A stretch of DNA of 64,000 nt from Tragulus kanchil (taxonomy: Eukaryota > Chordata > Mammalia > Artiodactyla > Tragulidae). A model generated the notes under the pieces. That model saw only the letters and a program-made list of their open reading frames with translations. It was not told the origin of the DNA and did no database searches. Shown here piece after piece: positions 23,561 through 34,826 of the stretch (positions are counted from its first letter, which is position 1; each line of letters opens with the position of its first letter). A program made the translations under genes and the position numbers. The DNA lies in assembly GCA_022376925.1 (NCBI GenBank), contig JAIOJX010000026.1:257049330-257113329 (forward strand). Direction: 5' to 3'.

Positions 23561-23985
23561 TATGTGAAACTAAGCTGCTGAATCATTTTATTTAGTGTTT
23601 AATATTAACAGCCCCTCCAAGAGATAAATAAGTACATAAATAAGTACATGTCCAGATAGACTGGGATATAAGGAAAGAAAATTCAGTTTGGAGCATCAGC
23701 CACATCACTGTATAACTGCAACTATTTTGTAAGGAAATAGACAGTACCAGGGAGAAAAGTCCAGCTAATCAGAAAGTTAGAGTGAGAGTAACAAGCGTGA
23801 AGTGTTTCCAAATCTTAATGGAATGGATACTAATGAATAGAGGAAAAGAGAAGAGTAATGAAAATACTACTACAGAAGAGTAAAACAAACTATAGAATCA
23901 AAGTACAAAAGTTAAAGACAAGAAAATGTATTAATTTTAAAAATCTTAAAAGGCCCTCAGTTTGACAAAGTGTACTTTGTTCTTA
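23561..23985. other. Unrecognised AT-rich DNA
   Basis: No gene or repeat family recognised. Confidence 0.5.
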
Positions 23986-24185
23986 CGCATGTGTGTGTTA
24001 GTCACTCAATCCTGTCTGACTCTTTGTGACTCCAGGTTCTGCAGCCTGCCAGTTTCCTCTGTCCATAAGAATTCTTAGACAAGAATAGTGGAGTGGGATG
24101 TCATTTCCTTCTCCAGGGGATCTTCTGGCCCTAGGAATCCAACCTGGCTCTCCTGCTTTGCAGGCAGCTTCTTTACTGTCTCAAT
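23986..24185 (+). mobile_element. Bov-A type SINE
   Basis: 'gtgttagtcactcaatcctg', 'aagaatagtggagtggg', 'ccttctccaggggatctt' and 'ctttgcaggcagcttcttta' identify it. Its 3' half recurs at 25171-25256 with a 12-16 bp deletion of the 'ccttctccagggg' part. Confidence 0.9.
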
Positions 24186-26259
24186 TCAACAGGGATAATA
24201 TTTGAAATTTACCCTTTTAAAATCAACTTTTTATGAAGCATGTCCTCTGTGGCAGTCATATTGTCATGAATCATCTCCTTGACACTCATGGGCATCAGTA
24301 AAATTATTATTATCTCAATTTTTACATATGAGGAACTGAGGCTTAGAGTTAAATACAATAGCTGGTAATTGCTGGGCTAAGAGTCAAGTCCAGGGCTTAA
24401 CTAGTCCACATCTAGATATGTGACTACTTCATGTGACAAAGAAGAAAATCAGAGATAGTCTAGGAGTGATATAGGACATATGGAGGAATGATAACTTTAT
24501 ATTCGTACTTCTTCCCCTTCCTGGGAAAACTTCTCATAGAGAAAGATACACCTGCTGACTTTATTTCTAGCCCTTACTTAATGTGCAGTCCACTTCATTT
24601 TAACTACCATCCATACGACTCCTTTGATTTGATCTTGATCATGTAAAGCATATCCTTATGGACACTCTTTTTCTCACACTGCATTTACCTTTCAACAGCA
24701 GTGAACCTAAGTTTCCTGTTTTCTCTTTCAAAAAACATTGTATTCCATTGACATTTGTGATGGCATAGTGTTCCTCCTGCCTTTTCAACTATGTATTCTC
24801 ATTTTCATTTGTTTCATCTTCATTAACTAAACTTTAAACGTTGGAGCTTTTTAGGGCAAAATTCAAAAACATCTCTCATTCTCTTTGTTCTCTAGAGACA
24901 ATATTACCCACTGTCAAGGCTACAATTACTATCTATTTAGCATTTAACATACATATTTCTCTAGCTTATATTTCCAATGACCTACAAGATGTTTCATAAT
25001 CCCCCTTTAAAATCCACATGTTCAAGGCAGAACTCCCCATTTTCTTCCCAAATCTTTTGTTCTGCCAGTCTCTCCAAGTCATTAGCTCACCTCCACCATT
25101 CCAACAATGTTCTAACTTGTCTCTTTGCTTTTGTGATGTTATTTCACCATGGGTTAGAAAATGAAACTTTTCTTAGACAAGAATAGTGGAGTGGGATGTC
25201 ATTTTGGCTTCTGGCCCTAGGAATCCAACCTGGCTCTCCTGCTTTGCAGGCAGCTTCTTTACTGTCTCAATTCAACAGGGATAATATTTGAAATTTACCC
25301 TTTTAAAATCAACTTTTTATGAAGCATGTCCTCTGTGGCAGTCATATTGTCATGAATCATCTCCTTGACACTCATGGGCATCAGTAAAATTATTATTATC
25401 TCAATTTTTACATATGAGGAACTGAGGCTTAGAGTTAAATACAATAGCTGGTAATTGCTGGGCTAAGAGTCAAGTCCAGGGCTTAACTAGTCCACATCTA
25501 GATATGTGACTACTTCATGTGACAAAGAAGAAAATCAGAGATAGTCTAGGAGTGATATAGGACATATGGAGGAATGATAACTTTATATTCGTACTTCTTC
25601 CCCTTCCTGGGAAAACTTCTCATAGAGAAAGATACACCTGCTGACTTTATTTCTAGCCCTTACTTAATGTGCAGTCCACTTCATTTTAACTACCATCCAT
25701 ACGACTCCTTTGATTTGATCTTGATCATGTAAAGCATATCCTTATGGACACTCTTTTTCTCACACTGCATTTACCTTTCAACAGCAGTGAACCTAAGTTT
25801 CCTGTTTTCTCTTTCAAAAAACATTGTATTCCATTGACATTTGTGATGGCATAGTGTTCCTCCTGCCTTTTCAACTATGTATTCTCATTTTCATTTGTTT
25901 CATCTTCATTAACTAAACTTTAAACGTTGGAGCTTTTTAGGGCAAAATTCAAAAACATCTCTCATTCTCTTTGTTCTCTAGAGACAATATTACCCACTGT
26001 CAAGGCTACAATTACTATCTATTTAGCATTTAACATACATATTTCTCTAGCTTATATTTCCAATGACCTACAAGATGTTTCATAATCCCCTTAAACTCCA
26101 CATGTTCAAGGCAGAACTCCCCATTTTCTTCCCAAATCTTTTGTTCTGCCAGTCTCTCCAAGTCATTAGCTCACCTCCACCATTCCAACAATGTTCTAAC
26201 TTGTCTCTTTGCTTTTGTGATGTTATTTCACCATGGGTTAGAAAATGAAACTTTTCTTA
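24073..26259 (+). repeat. Tandem duplication pair 7 (24073-25170 and 25171-26259)
   Basis: Offset 1098 at the start and 1086 later, because copy 2 lacks bases in the SINE ('gtcattttggcttctgg' instead of 'gtcatttccttctccagggg...'). The junction shares 'tctta' between the end of copy 1 and the middle of the SINE. The end of copy 2 overlaps pair 8, so 24838-25170 is represented three times. Confidence 0.95.
24262..24420 (-). mobile_element. MIR element (copied at 25348-25506)
   Basis: 'aatcatctccttgacactc', 'attattattatctcaatttt', 'catatgaggaactgaggctt' and 'gagtcaagtccagggctt' follow the minus-strand MIR order. Confidence 0.85.
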
Positions 26260-28213
26260 CAATAATGGGCTATCTGAAACAAAAGGGAAAATAAAATAAA
26301 AGGAAATAAAAGAAAAATAATCTTCATCATCCTTTATAACCATCTTATTGGTTTCCCTCTTTCAATCGAAACAAAGAAATATCTAGGGCATAAAATCTGG
26401 GTATTTTTATTCTACTTCTTCTCTGTAATTATAAAGCTAAAAAAAAGACCATATTTTTATTTTATTTACTCAACAAATATATATTGATCAAACATCACAC
26501 ATAAGAACGTGCATTAGGTGCTGAGGAACAGTGATGAAGTACCAAGGCTACTCTGTGATTTCAATGTAGAAACATCCAAAAACACAAATAAAATATACAG
26601 AATACTAAAAATTGCTTTAAGGAAACAATGAGCTACTGTGAATAGGTAAGAGGAAATTGCTGATTATCCCATAAGGGTCAGAAAATACACTTCTGAAGAA
26701 ATTAATCTAGTGTAATATATAATCAGCCAAATATCAGATGGAAGAATACCCCAGAAAATGGGAACATTATGTGCAAGATATTGATATGGGGAAAATGCAA
26801 TCTGTTTATGAGACTGACAACCAAAATCAAAGTTAAAGTGTGGGAGATTGAGTTTTTGGCTCCAATTCTTTATCCTTATAGCCACATCCTTTGTCTCATA
26901 ATAATGCATTTCCTTGCACTAGAAGCAGAGTGTATCATATTTCTTGACTTTGTACTCAATTGTGTGGCTTTCTTTGGTCAATAGAATATGAATGCAATTG
27001 CCGGTGCACCAATTCTGAATCTAATCCTTATAAACATTTGGGCCCCCCTGTAAATGTCATCCACTAGTCTACCATTGCTCTTGTCCCCCTTTTTCTAAGA
27101 CCCGTTGGAGCTTTTTAGGCAAAATTCAAAACATCTCTCATTCTCTTTGTTCTCTAGAGACAATATTACCCACTGTCAAGGCTACAATTACTATCTATTT
27201 AGCATTTAACATACATATTTCTCTAGTTTATATTTCCAATGACCTACAAGATGTTTCATAATCCCCTTAAACTCCACATGTTCAAGGCAGAACTCCCCAT
27301 TTTCTTCCCAAATCTTTTGTTCTGCCAGTCTCCTCCAAGTCATTAGCTCACCTCCACCATTCCAACAATGTTCTAACTTGTCTCTTTGCTTTTGTGATGT
27401 TATTTCACCATGGGTTAGAAAATGAAACTTTTCTTACAATAATGGGCTATCTGAAACAAAAGGGAAAATAAAATAAAAGGAAATAAAAGAAAAATAATCT
27501 TCATCATCCTTTATAACCATCTTATTGGTTTCCCTCTTTCAATCGAAACAAAGAAATATCTAGGGCATAAAATCTGGGTATTTTTATTCTACTTCTTCTC
27601 TGTAATTATAAAGCTAAAAAAAAGACCATATTTTTATTTTATTTACTCAACAAATATATATTGATCAAACATCACACATAAGAACGTGCATTAGGTGCTG
27701 AGGAACAGTGATGAAGTACCAAGGCTACTCTGTGATTTCAATGTAGAAACATCCAAAAACACAAATAAAATATACAGAATACTAAAAATTGCTTTAAGGA
27801 AACAATGAGCTACTGTGAATAGGTAAGAGGAAATTGCTGATTATCCCATAAGGGTCAGAAAATACACTTCTGAAGAAATTAATCTAGTGTAATATATAAT
27901 CAGCCAAATATCAGATGGAAGAATACCCCAGAAAATGGGAACATTATGTGCAAGATATTGATATGGGGAAAATGCAATCTGTTTATGAGACTGACAACCA
28001 AAATCAAAGTTAAAGTGTGGGAGATTGAGTTTTTGGCTCCAATTCTTTATCCTTATAGCCACATCCTTTGTCTCATAATAATGCATTTCCTTGCACTAGA
28101 AGCAGAGTGTATCATATTTCTTGACTTTGTACTCAATTGTGTGGCTTTCTTTGGTCAATAGAATATGAATGCAATTGCCGGTGCACCAATTCTGAATCTA
28201 ATCCTTATAAACA
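25925..28213 (+). repeat. Tandem duplication pair 8 (25925-27036 and 27102-28213)
   Basis: Copies are 1177 bp apart, separated by about 65 bp (27037-27101) that do not match cleanly but contain 'ccactagtct', which occurs again at 28271 just past the end of copy 2. The spacer therefore looks like a corrupted continuation. Copy 2 also starts with dropped bases ('tttttaggcaaaattcaaaac'). Confidence 0.95.
26450..26560 (-). mobile_element. L2/MIR-class 3' end (copied at 27627-27737)
   Basis: 'actcaacaaatatatattgat' (part), 'cattaggtgctgagg' and 'aacagtgatgaagtac' recall the widespread ancient L2-class end. The family assignment is uncertain. Confidence 0.5.
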
Positions 28214-29202
28214 CTGTGTGCTTTGCTTTTTCTCCCTTACACCTCTGCCATCTTCACAAGTCTGTCCAGTCCACTAGTCTAGAAGGATGGGAAACACAGA
28301 AAGCAAAAACACCTGCTTTACTGGCAGACCTTAATTTTGAATAAATGCTACCTAACAAATTCTACATAGTCCATCTAACACCCAGTTTATGGATGCATGA
28401 AAAAGCCCAGCCAAGATCAGCAGAGCCACTCCAGACAACTCACAGTCATATAAGAAACAAATTTTTAATATCGTATGCCACTGAAATTTTGTACTTGTTT
28501 ATTGTACAGGAAAAGCTGGCCAATATAAAAGGTGTGTAAGACCACATTAGGCTTCATAGAATATGACAACACATTTTGATGAGCCAAAAATGGAGATCAA
28601 ATTATAGTGGCTGGGGAGGTAAGAAAGGAGAAAAGCAAAACAAATGTTTGAATATTGCATGACAAAAGCCAAGATAGAAATGTGATTCAGAAAGGAGAAC
28701 TATTCAGCTATGAGAACCTAAGTCCACTGAGTGAAATAAAAACTAATAAATATTCACTGAATTTGGGAAACATTTGTGACCTTGACAAAGGTAATTAAAT
28801 TGAATGGTAAATGAAAATTCCGAGTGGACTGAGATAAGGAATAAATGGAAGATGAAGTAGAGATTTTATTTATAAACCACTCTGTCCTCAAAAGATACAT
28901 TTTTCTCAGTTTCAAATTTAAAAATAGTGTTTCCTTTTAACATATAATGTAGCAATTAGCTTGTAGACATGTTACTTGAATTCAAATTCAATAGTAGCTC
29001 TAAATTTCCTAAGAAATCAAAGCAGTTTCTTAAGAAAGTGTATATTTCACTGTCAAAAAAAAGAAATTCAAAATATTAAATAGATTCTCAAAGCAAATTA
29101 TAGTAAAATATATTAAATATATATTTGTAAATTATAAATCAAATATACATGTTAATATTTCTAATCCAATTTGTATAACAATAAAGAAAGCTTGATACAT
29201 AT
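28214..29202. other. Unrecognised non-coding DNA
   Basis: No gene or repeat family recognised over about 1 kb. It ends in an AT-rich stretch at 29095-29200. Confidence 0.5.
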
Positions 29203-29207
29203 TACCA

Positions 29208-29216
<9 letters not shown>

Positions 29217-29259
<43 letters not shown>

Positions 29260-29566
29260 GATTTATTTATTTATTTTGGAGGGGGTGAGGTGGGGAGGGA
29301 GGGGAGCAGGCGGGCCACTTCTATTGGTCTTTCATTTGTCTATTTTCATCCTTCTTCGTTCTTTGGCCTGTGTGGGCCTCCCATCGTGGTGGCCTCTGTT
29401 GTCACAGAGCATCGGCTCTGGGCACATGTGCTCCAGAGCTCCTGCTCAGTAGTTGGACACATCGGTCCAGCCGTGGCACGTGGGATCTTCCCAGGCCAGG
29501 GATGGAACCAGCGTCCCTTGCACTGCAAGGTGGTGTCCTTACCCACTGAACCACCAGGGAAGCCCC
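29217..29566 (-). mobile_element. tRNA-type SINE, minus strand, with target duplication and (TA)n
   Basis: The 14-bp 'taccactcatatat' flanks it at 29203-29216 and 29567-29580. A (TA)n run of about 30 bp and a long T run precede 'attggtctttcatttg', 'ggcctgtgtgggcctcccat' and 'gatcttcccaggccaggg'. It ends with 'accaccagggaagcccc'. The TA run probably grew by slippage in the target duplication. Confidence 0.92.
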
Positions 29567-31569
29567 TACCACTCATATATTTTAAATGAAACATCTATTT
29601 TGATGAATTTTACTCTAATGGAAGGAGAACATTTATCTCAGGGAAAAAAAAGCAGTAAAAGAAAAACTGGGATTTTTCATAGATGGATATAAAATGGAGG
29701 AAACAAAACAGTGAAGAACCCTAGATAGAGAGTGAGCTTAGTTTAAAACCAATAGATATGAGAGGTAGGTTGAATACAGAGTGGTAAAGAATGCTTAATC
29801 AAGAAATAATCATACAGAGTCTGTTTTATCAAGGCAAACAATGGCAAATTTCAGTTAACAAGTACATCCTTTCTGTATCTATTAAGTCATAAGAATAAAG
29901 CGTACTCACATTGAAAAACTTACAAGAAAAAAAATACATCTTATTTTCTACTAGGTAAGACTTCTCATAAAAACTTGCAAGAATAAGATTGGATATACTT
30001 ACACATATTCTTGATGTGGGAAAACATACATTAAGGTGACAAAGCACACCTAGTCAGTTGGTGACATTTCTTGCTTTGAAGCACAAAACAAGTACAAGTG
30101 CTTTATATTTCTGCCAAATCTATGACTTTTTAGCATGGCACCTCTCCAGTTTGATAGTTACTTTGTCAGCCTACATGCTAAAAGGGTAGATTTTTTAAAA
30201 AATTTGGGAAAAACACCTGAAGGTTGAAAGATATATTAATAATTGAAAAAAGAAACTTATTAAATCACTGTATACGGGTACCTAAAATACCATTCACCCT
30301 AACAGCATACTTGCCAAGGCCAGTCTAGCTACTGCTGTCCTCAAATGTCCAACATGTCAGCAACAAAGACCAACATGGAGCCACTAACATGACACCTCTC
30401 TCAAACAAGGATTTGCCCTTCCTGCCTACAAAACTTAAGCCAGAACCATTGGGGAATGCCTGATCCTCAGGCATTAAATTCTACATAATAAACAACTGAA
30501 ACCTACAAAACTTAAGCCAGAACTCATATGGGTGAATGCTACTGAAGCAATACTGTGGCACGTGGGATCTTCCCAGGCCAGGGATGGAACCAGCGTCCCT
30601 TGCACTGCAAGGTGGTGTCCTTACCCACTGAACCACCAGGGAAGCCCCTACCACTCATATATTTTAAATGAAACATCTATTTTGATGAATTTTACTCTAA
30701 TGGAAGGAGAACATTTATCTCAGGGAAAAAGCAGTAAAAGAAAAACTGGGATTTTTCATAGATGGATATAAAATGGAGGAAACAAAACAGTGAAGAACCC
30801 TAGATAGAGAGTGAGCTTAGTTTAAAACCAATAGATATGAGAGGTAGGTTGAATACAGAGTGGTAAAGAATGCTTAATCAAGAAATAATCATACAGAGTC
30901 TGTTTTATCAAGGCAAACAATGGCAAATTTCAGTTAACAAGTACATCCTTTCTGTATCTATTAAGTCATAAGAATAAAGCATACTCACATTGAAAAACTT
31001 ACAAGAAAAAAAATACATCTTATTTTCTACTAGGTAAGACTTCTCATAAAAACTTGCAAGAATAAGATTGGATATACTTACACATATTCTTGATGTGGGA
31101 AAACATACATTAAGGTGACAAAGCACACCTAGTCAGTTGGTGACATTTCTTGCTTTGAAGCACAAAACAAGTACAAGTGCTTTATATTTCTGCCAAATCT
31201 ATGACTTTTTAGCATGGCACCTCTCCAGTTTGATAGTTACTTTGTCAGCCTACATGCTAAAAGGGTAGATTTTTAAAAAATTGGAAATACACCTGAAGGT
31301 TGAAAGATATATTAATAATTGAAAAAAGAAACTTATTAAATCACTGTATACGGGTACCTAAAATACCATTCACCCTAACAGCATACTTGCCAAGGCCAGT
31401 CTAGCTACTGCTGTCCTCAAATGTCCAACATGTCAGCAACAAAGACCAACATGGAGCCACTAACATGACAACTCTCTCAAACAAGGATTTGCCCTTCCTG
31501 CCTACAAAACTTAAGCCAGAACCATTGGGGAATGCCTGATCCTCAGGCATTAAATTCTACATAATACAA
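29473..31569 (+). repeat. Tandem duplication pair 9 (29473-30490 and 30555-31569)
   Basis: Copies are 1079-1082 bp apart. The roughly 65 bp between them look corrupted. They include a stray copy of 'cctacaaaacttaagccag', found intact at about 30435. They also include a shortened run ('aacaactgaaa', 'actcatat', 'gaagcaatact') resembling pieces of 31570-31720 joined with deletions. The end of copy 2 overlaps the start of pair 10. Confidence 0.93.
30290..30490 (+). pseudogene. Decayed endogenous retrovirus pol (integrase-like) remnant
   Basis: One frame around 30330-30375 reads a Cys-x2-Cys pair followed by a Gln-rich stretch (the Cys codons are at 30346 and 30355), as in the zinc-binding end of a retroviral integrase. 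Stop codons break the frame soon after, so the piece is dead. The same text recurs at 31365-31569 and continues to about 31990 with further stops. The exact retrovirus class is not assigned. Confidence 0.45.
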
Positions 31570-31990
31570 CACCCAACTGAAAGACTCATATTACAAGAAT
31601 GGACCTATAAGGTTGTGATCCACTGCCTACATCACATACAGCAATATCCCAAAGCATTTCATCTCTTCTGGCATAGGGATGGCCTAGTGTTAAAGTGCTA
31701 GCTTGGAAGCAATACTCTGAAAGAATTTGGTGCAAGAATTCAGGACTCACAAATATATACTCCATCAGAAAGTTGTACATGGCACTGTGATCACAATAAG
31801 AAAGCAATGACCTGAGAACTGAGGGGTGCTACAAGGACTGGCCTCTCTTATATCACTTCCAAATACCTACTTAAAAGTTATACTCTGTACCTAGCAACAC
31901 TGGTTGCAACACTGGTTGCTATAGGGTTAAAAAAGAGTGCACTCTTGGGACACCACTAGGGACTCTTTGAACTAAAAGTTACAGCTGCCA
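31365..31990 (+). pseudogene. Decayed retroviral pol remnant, longer copy
   Basis: Contains the same Cys-x2-Cys piece at about 31424-31440 and the uninterrupted downstream sequence lacking from the first copy. Multiple in-frame stops are present in every frame. From 31548 the text is also repeated at 32667 onward by pair 10. It has no neighbouring LTR that I can pair with it, so it is an isolated relic. Confidence 0.4.
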
Positions 31991-33753
31991 ACATAGCTCT
32001 TTGGATTCTTGGGAACTGAGGGCCAGTGGACAAGAAGAGTCATGGTCATATTAGCAGAGGCAATAGATCCTGATTAGAAAAAGGTAGTAGTGCTTTTACA
32101 AAATGGTGGTGTCTTAGCTCAGGCTACCATAAAAAGATATCATAGATTAGAAGGCTTAAATGAGAGGAATTTATTTCTCACATGTCTAGAGGCTGCAGCC
32201 TGAGGGCAAAGTGCCTGCGTGATTGAGGTTTCATGAGAGACATTTTCCTGGCTTGTGTGTTCACATGGCTTTTCCCTGATGCTTGCACATGGGCAGATAA
32301 TGCTTTTTATCTTTCCCCCTCTACTTGTAAGGTCACTGATCCTGTCAGTTGAAGTCTCAATCCTTATGGCCTAATTTAAAAGTCCCATATCCAAATACAG
32401 TCATGCAGAGACATAAAGTCCATAGCAGGTGACAGAAGAGTATCTGTGAAACCCAACTGATCCACCTTGGCACCTAATTATAACTGAAAAGAATACCTAC
32501 AGCAACCCTGACTAGAGAAGTTAAGGATGTCTAACTATTCAGGCCAACAACTGACTCTATAGCAAATTCATTAATTATATAATTAATGTTTGAAGACCTG
32601 TGATTTTGGGAGTAATGCCGCTATAAGCCTTTATACATTAATTGTTTCGCAAGACCTTTTTGGCCTCATTAAATTCTACATAATACAACACCCAACTGAA
32701 AGACTCATATTACAAGAATGGACCTATAAGGTTGTGATCCACTGCCTACATCACATACAGCAATATCCCAAAGCATTTCATCTCTTCTGGCATAGGGATG
32801 GCCTAGTGTTAAAGTGCTAGCTTGGAAGCAATACTCTGAAAGAATTTGGTGCAAGAATTCAGGACTCACAAATATATACTCCATCAGAAAGTTGTACATG
32901 GCACTGTGATCACAATAAGAAAGCAATGACCTGAGAACTGAGGGGTGCTACAAGGACTGGCCTCTCTTATATCACTTCCAAATACCTACTTAAAAGTTAT
33001 ACTCTGTACCTAGCAACAATGGTTGCAACACTGGTTGCTATAGGGTTAAAAAAGAGTGCACTCTTGGGACACCACTAGGGACTCTTTGAACTAAAAGTTA
33101 CAGCTGCCAACATAGCTCTTTGGATTCTTGGGAACTGAGGGCCGGTGGACAAGAAGAGTCATGGTCATATTAGCAGAGGCAATAGATCCTGATTAGAAAA
33201 AGGTAGTAGTGCTTTTACAAAATGGTGGTGTCTTAGCTCAGGCTACCATAAAAAGATATCATAGATTAGAAGGCTTAAATGAGAGGAATTTATTTCTCAC
33301 ATGTCTAGAGGCTGCAGCCTGAGGGCAAAGTGCCTGCGTGATTGAGGTTTCATGAGAGACATTTTCCTGGCTTGTGTGCTCACATGGCTTTTCCCTGATG
33401 CTTGCACATGGGCAGATAATGCTTTTTATCTTTCCCCCTCTACTTGTAAGGTCACTGATCCTGTCAGTTGAAGTCTCAATCCTTATGGCCTAATTTAAAA
33501 GTCCCATATCCAAATACAGTCATGCAGAGACATAAAGTCCATAGCAGGTGACAGAAGAGTATCTGTGAAACCCAACTGATCCACCTTGGCACCTAATTAT
33601 AACTGAAAAGAATACCTACAGCAACCCTGACTAGAGAAGTTAAGGATGTCTAACTATTCAGGCCAACAACTGACTCTATAGCAAATTCATTAATTATATA
33701 ATTAATGTTTGAAGACCTGTGATTTTGGGAGTAATGCCGCTATAAGCCTTTAT
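31548..33753 (+). repeat. Tandem duplication pair 10 (31548-32634 and 32667-33753)
   Basis: Offset 1119. A 32-bp spacer ends in 'ggcctcattaaattc', a shortened form of 'cctcaggcattaaattc' at the unit start. Differences between the copies are rare single bases ('gggccagtgg' versus 'gggccggtgg', 'gtgtgttcac' versus 'gtgtgctcac'). Confidence 0.95.
32105..32440 (-). mobile_element. MLT1-type LTR, minus strand (copied at 33223-33559)
   Basis: 'gtcttagctcaggctaccat', 'gaggaatttatttctcacat', 'cctggcttgtgtgttcacat', 'cttgtaaggtcactgatcct' and 'cctaatttaaaagtcccat' follow the reverse complement of the ERVL-MaLR MLT1 LTR from end to end. It is ancient and heavily mutated, with no internal retroviral sequence beside it. 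Confidence 0.75.
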
Positions 33754-34491
33754 CTATCCAGTTATACCAAATTTAGCATTTTGAGTTCAGCATTGCAGGA
33801 AATATTTCATTTATTTATTTTCTTTTAATTAAACTGAATTCAGTAGAGGTTAATGGATGGCCCTCATCTGGTCTGTAGTGAGGAAACTAGAACTCAATTA
33901 TTTCTGATGTTCCTTCTTTTTTCCAGGATTGGGTAAAATACTATACTTCTCTATTGGTGTAGGAAATGAAAACAAATAAATAAAGCAGTTTACAAAATAC
34001 CTTTAACATTTTGTTCTTACAGTCACTTCCTCATATCTTTGAGCAGATGACCCCTGATGTCCCTCACACACTAAACATATACAATGAAATTGAGGCTTTG
34101 ATACTGAACGCATAGGTTTATGGCCAAGAGTGAAACTGATAACGTGTATCACAGTCAAGATATAGCACAAAGCCAAAAACAAAATCAACTCAATTGTGGA
34201 TCTCTCCACAGATCACAAGTACCTACTAAAAGCACAAGGACATATTCTACTCCCTGGAGTTTGGGCAGTATCAATTTTTTTTCTTCTGAAATATTTATTG
34301 ATTTAGATATTTTCCACAGCATAAAGAATTAATATGAGAGGTGAGTATGTCTTGTCTCTAAAATACTCAAATTCTTAAAAGCCACAACTGTTAAAATATA
34401 GACACAGAAAACATGATATACATATCATACCATATAATGATGGGGAAACTCAAAGATATTCTAGTATAATAAACTGCAAAAATTTAATATC
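33754..34491. other. Non-coding DNA with one arm of an old repeat
   Basis: No gene seen. The part 33818-33905 is related to 34740-34826 (see the diverged repeat entry). Confidence 0.5.
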
Positions 34492-34826
34492 CAGAGAATA
34501 AATAGCTATTACAGTCTATGCAAATCATGCAAGGTGTAAGTCAATTAAAATATCATGTTGAGGAGGAAAAATCTATTTTAAATTCAAAATATCAATTTCT
34601 AAATTTATATCATTAGTCTTTATGAACATTAAGCAAATGATCAGAAATTCTTAACTTATACTGGAGAGGAATGCCATTATTTGGCAGATACAAGTTATCC
34701 AGAAATTAAGCTTTGCTAGAGATGTCTTAATTCTCTATTTTCTTTTAATTTAATTAAATTCAATAGAGATCAAAAAACAGCCCTCATCCAGTTGGCCTGC
34801 TGGGAAATTAGAGCTCAATTACTTTT
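33818..34826 (+). repeat. Old diverged direct repeat (33818-33905 and 34740-34826)
   Basis: Both segments share 'tcttttaatt', 'gccctcatc' and 'agagctcaatta'/'agaactcaatta' in the same order over about 90 bp, with many substitutions. The spacing (about 920 bp) and divergence set this apart from the recent 1.1-kb duplications. The second arm is itself recopied at about 35910-35996 by pair 11. It could be an unrecognised dispersed element or an old local duplication. Confidence 0.6.

Noticed and set aside
30530..30545. A 14-base match ('gggtgaatgctact') between the pair 9 spacer and 3876/4971
   Set aside because: The match does not extend and the spacer is better explained as compressed local sequence.
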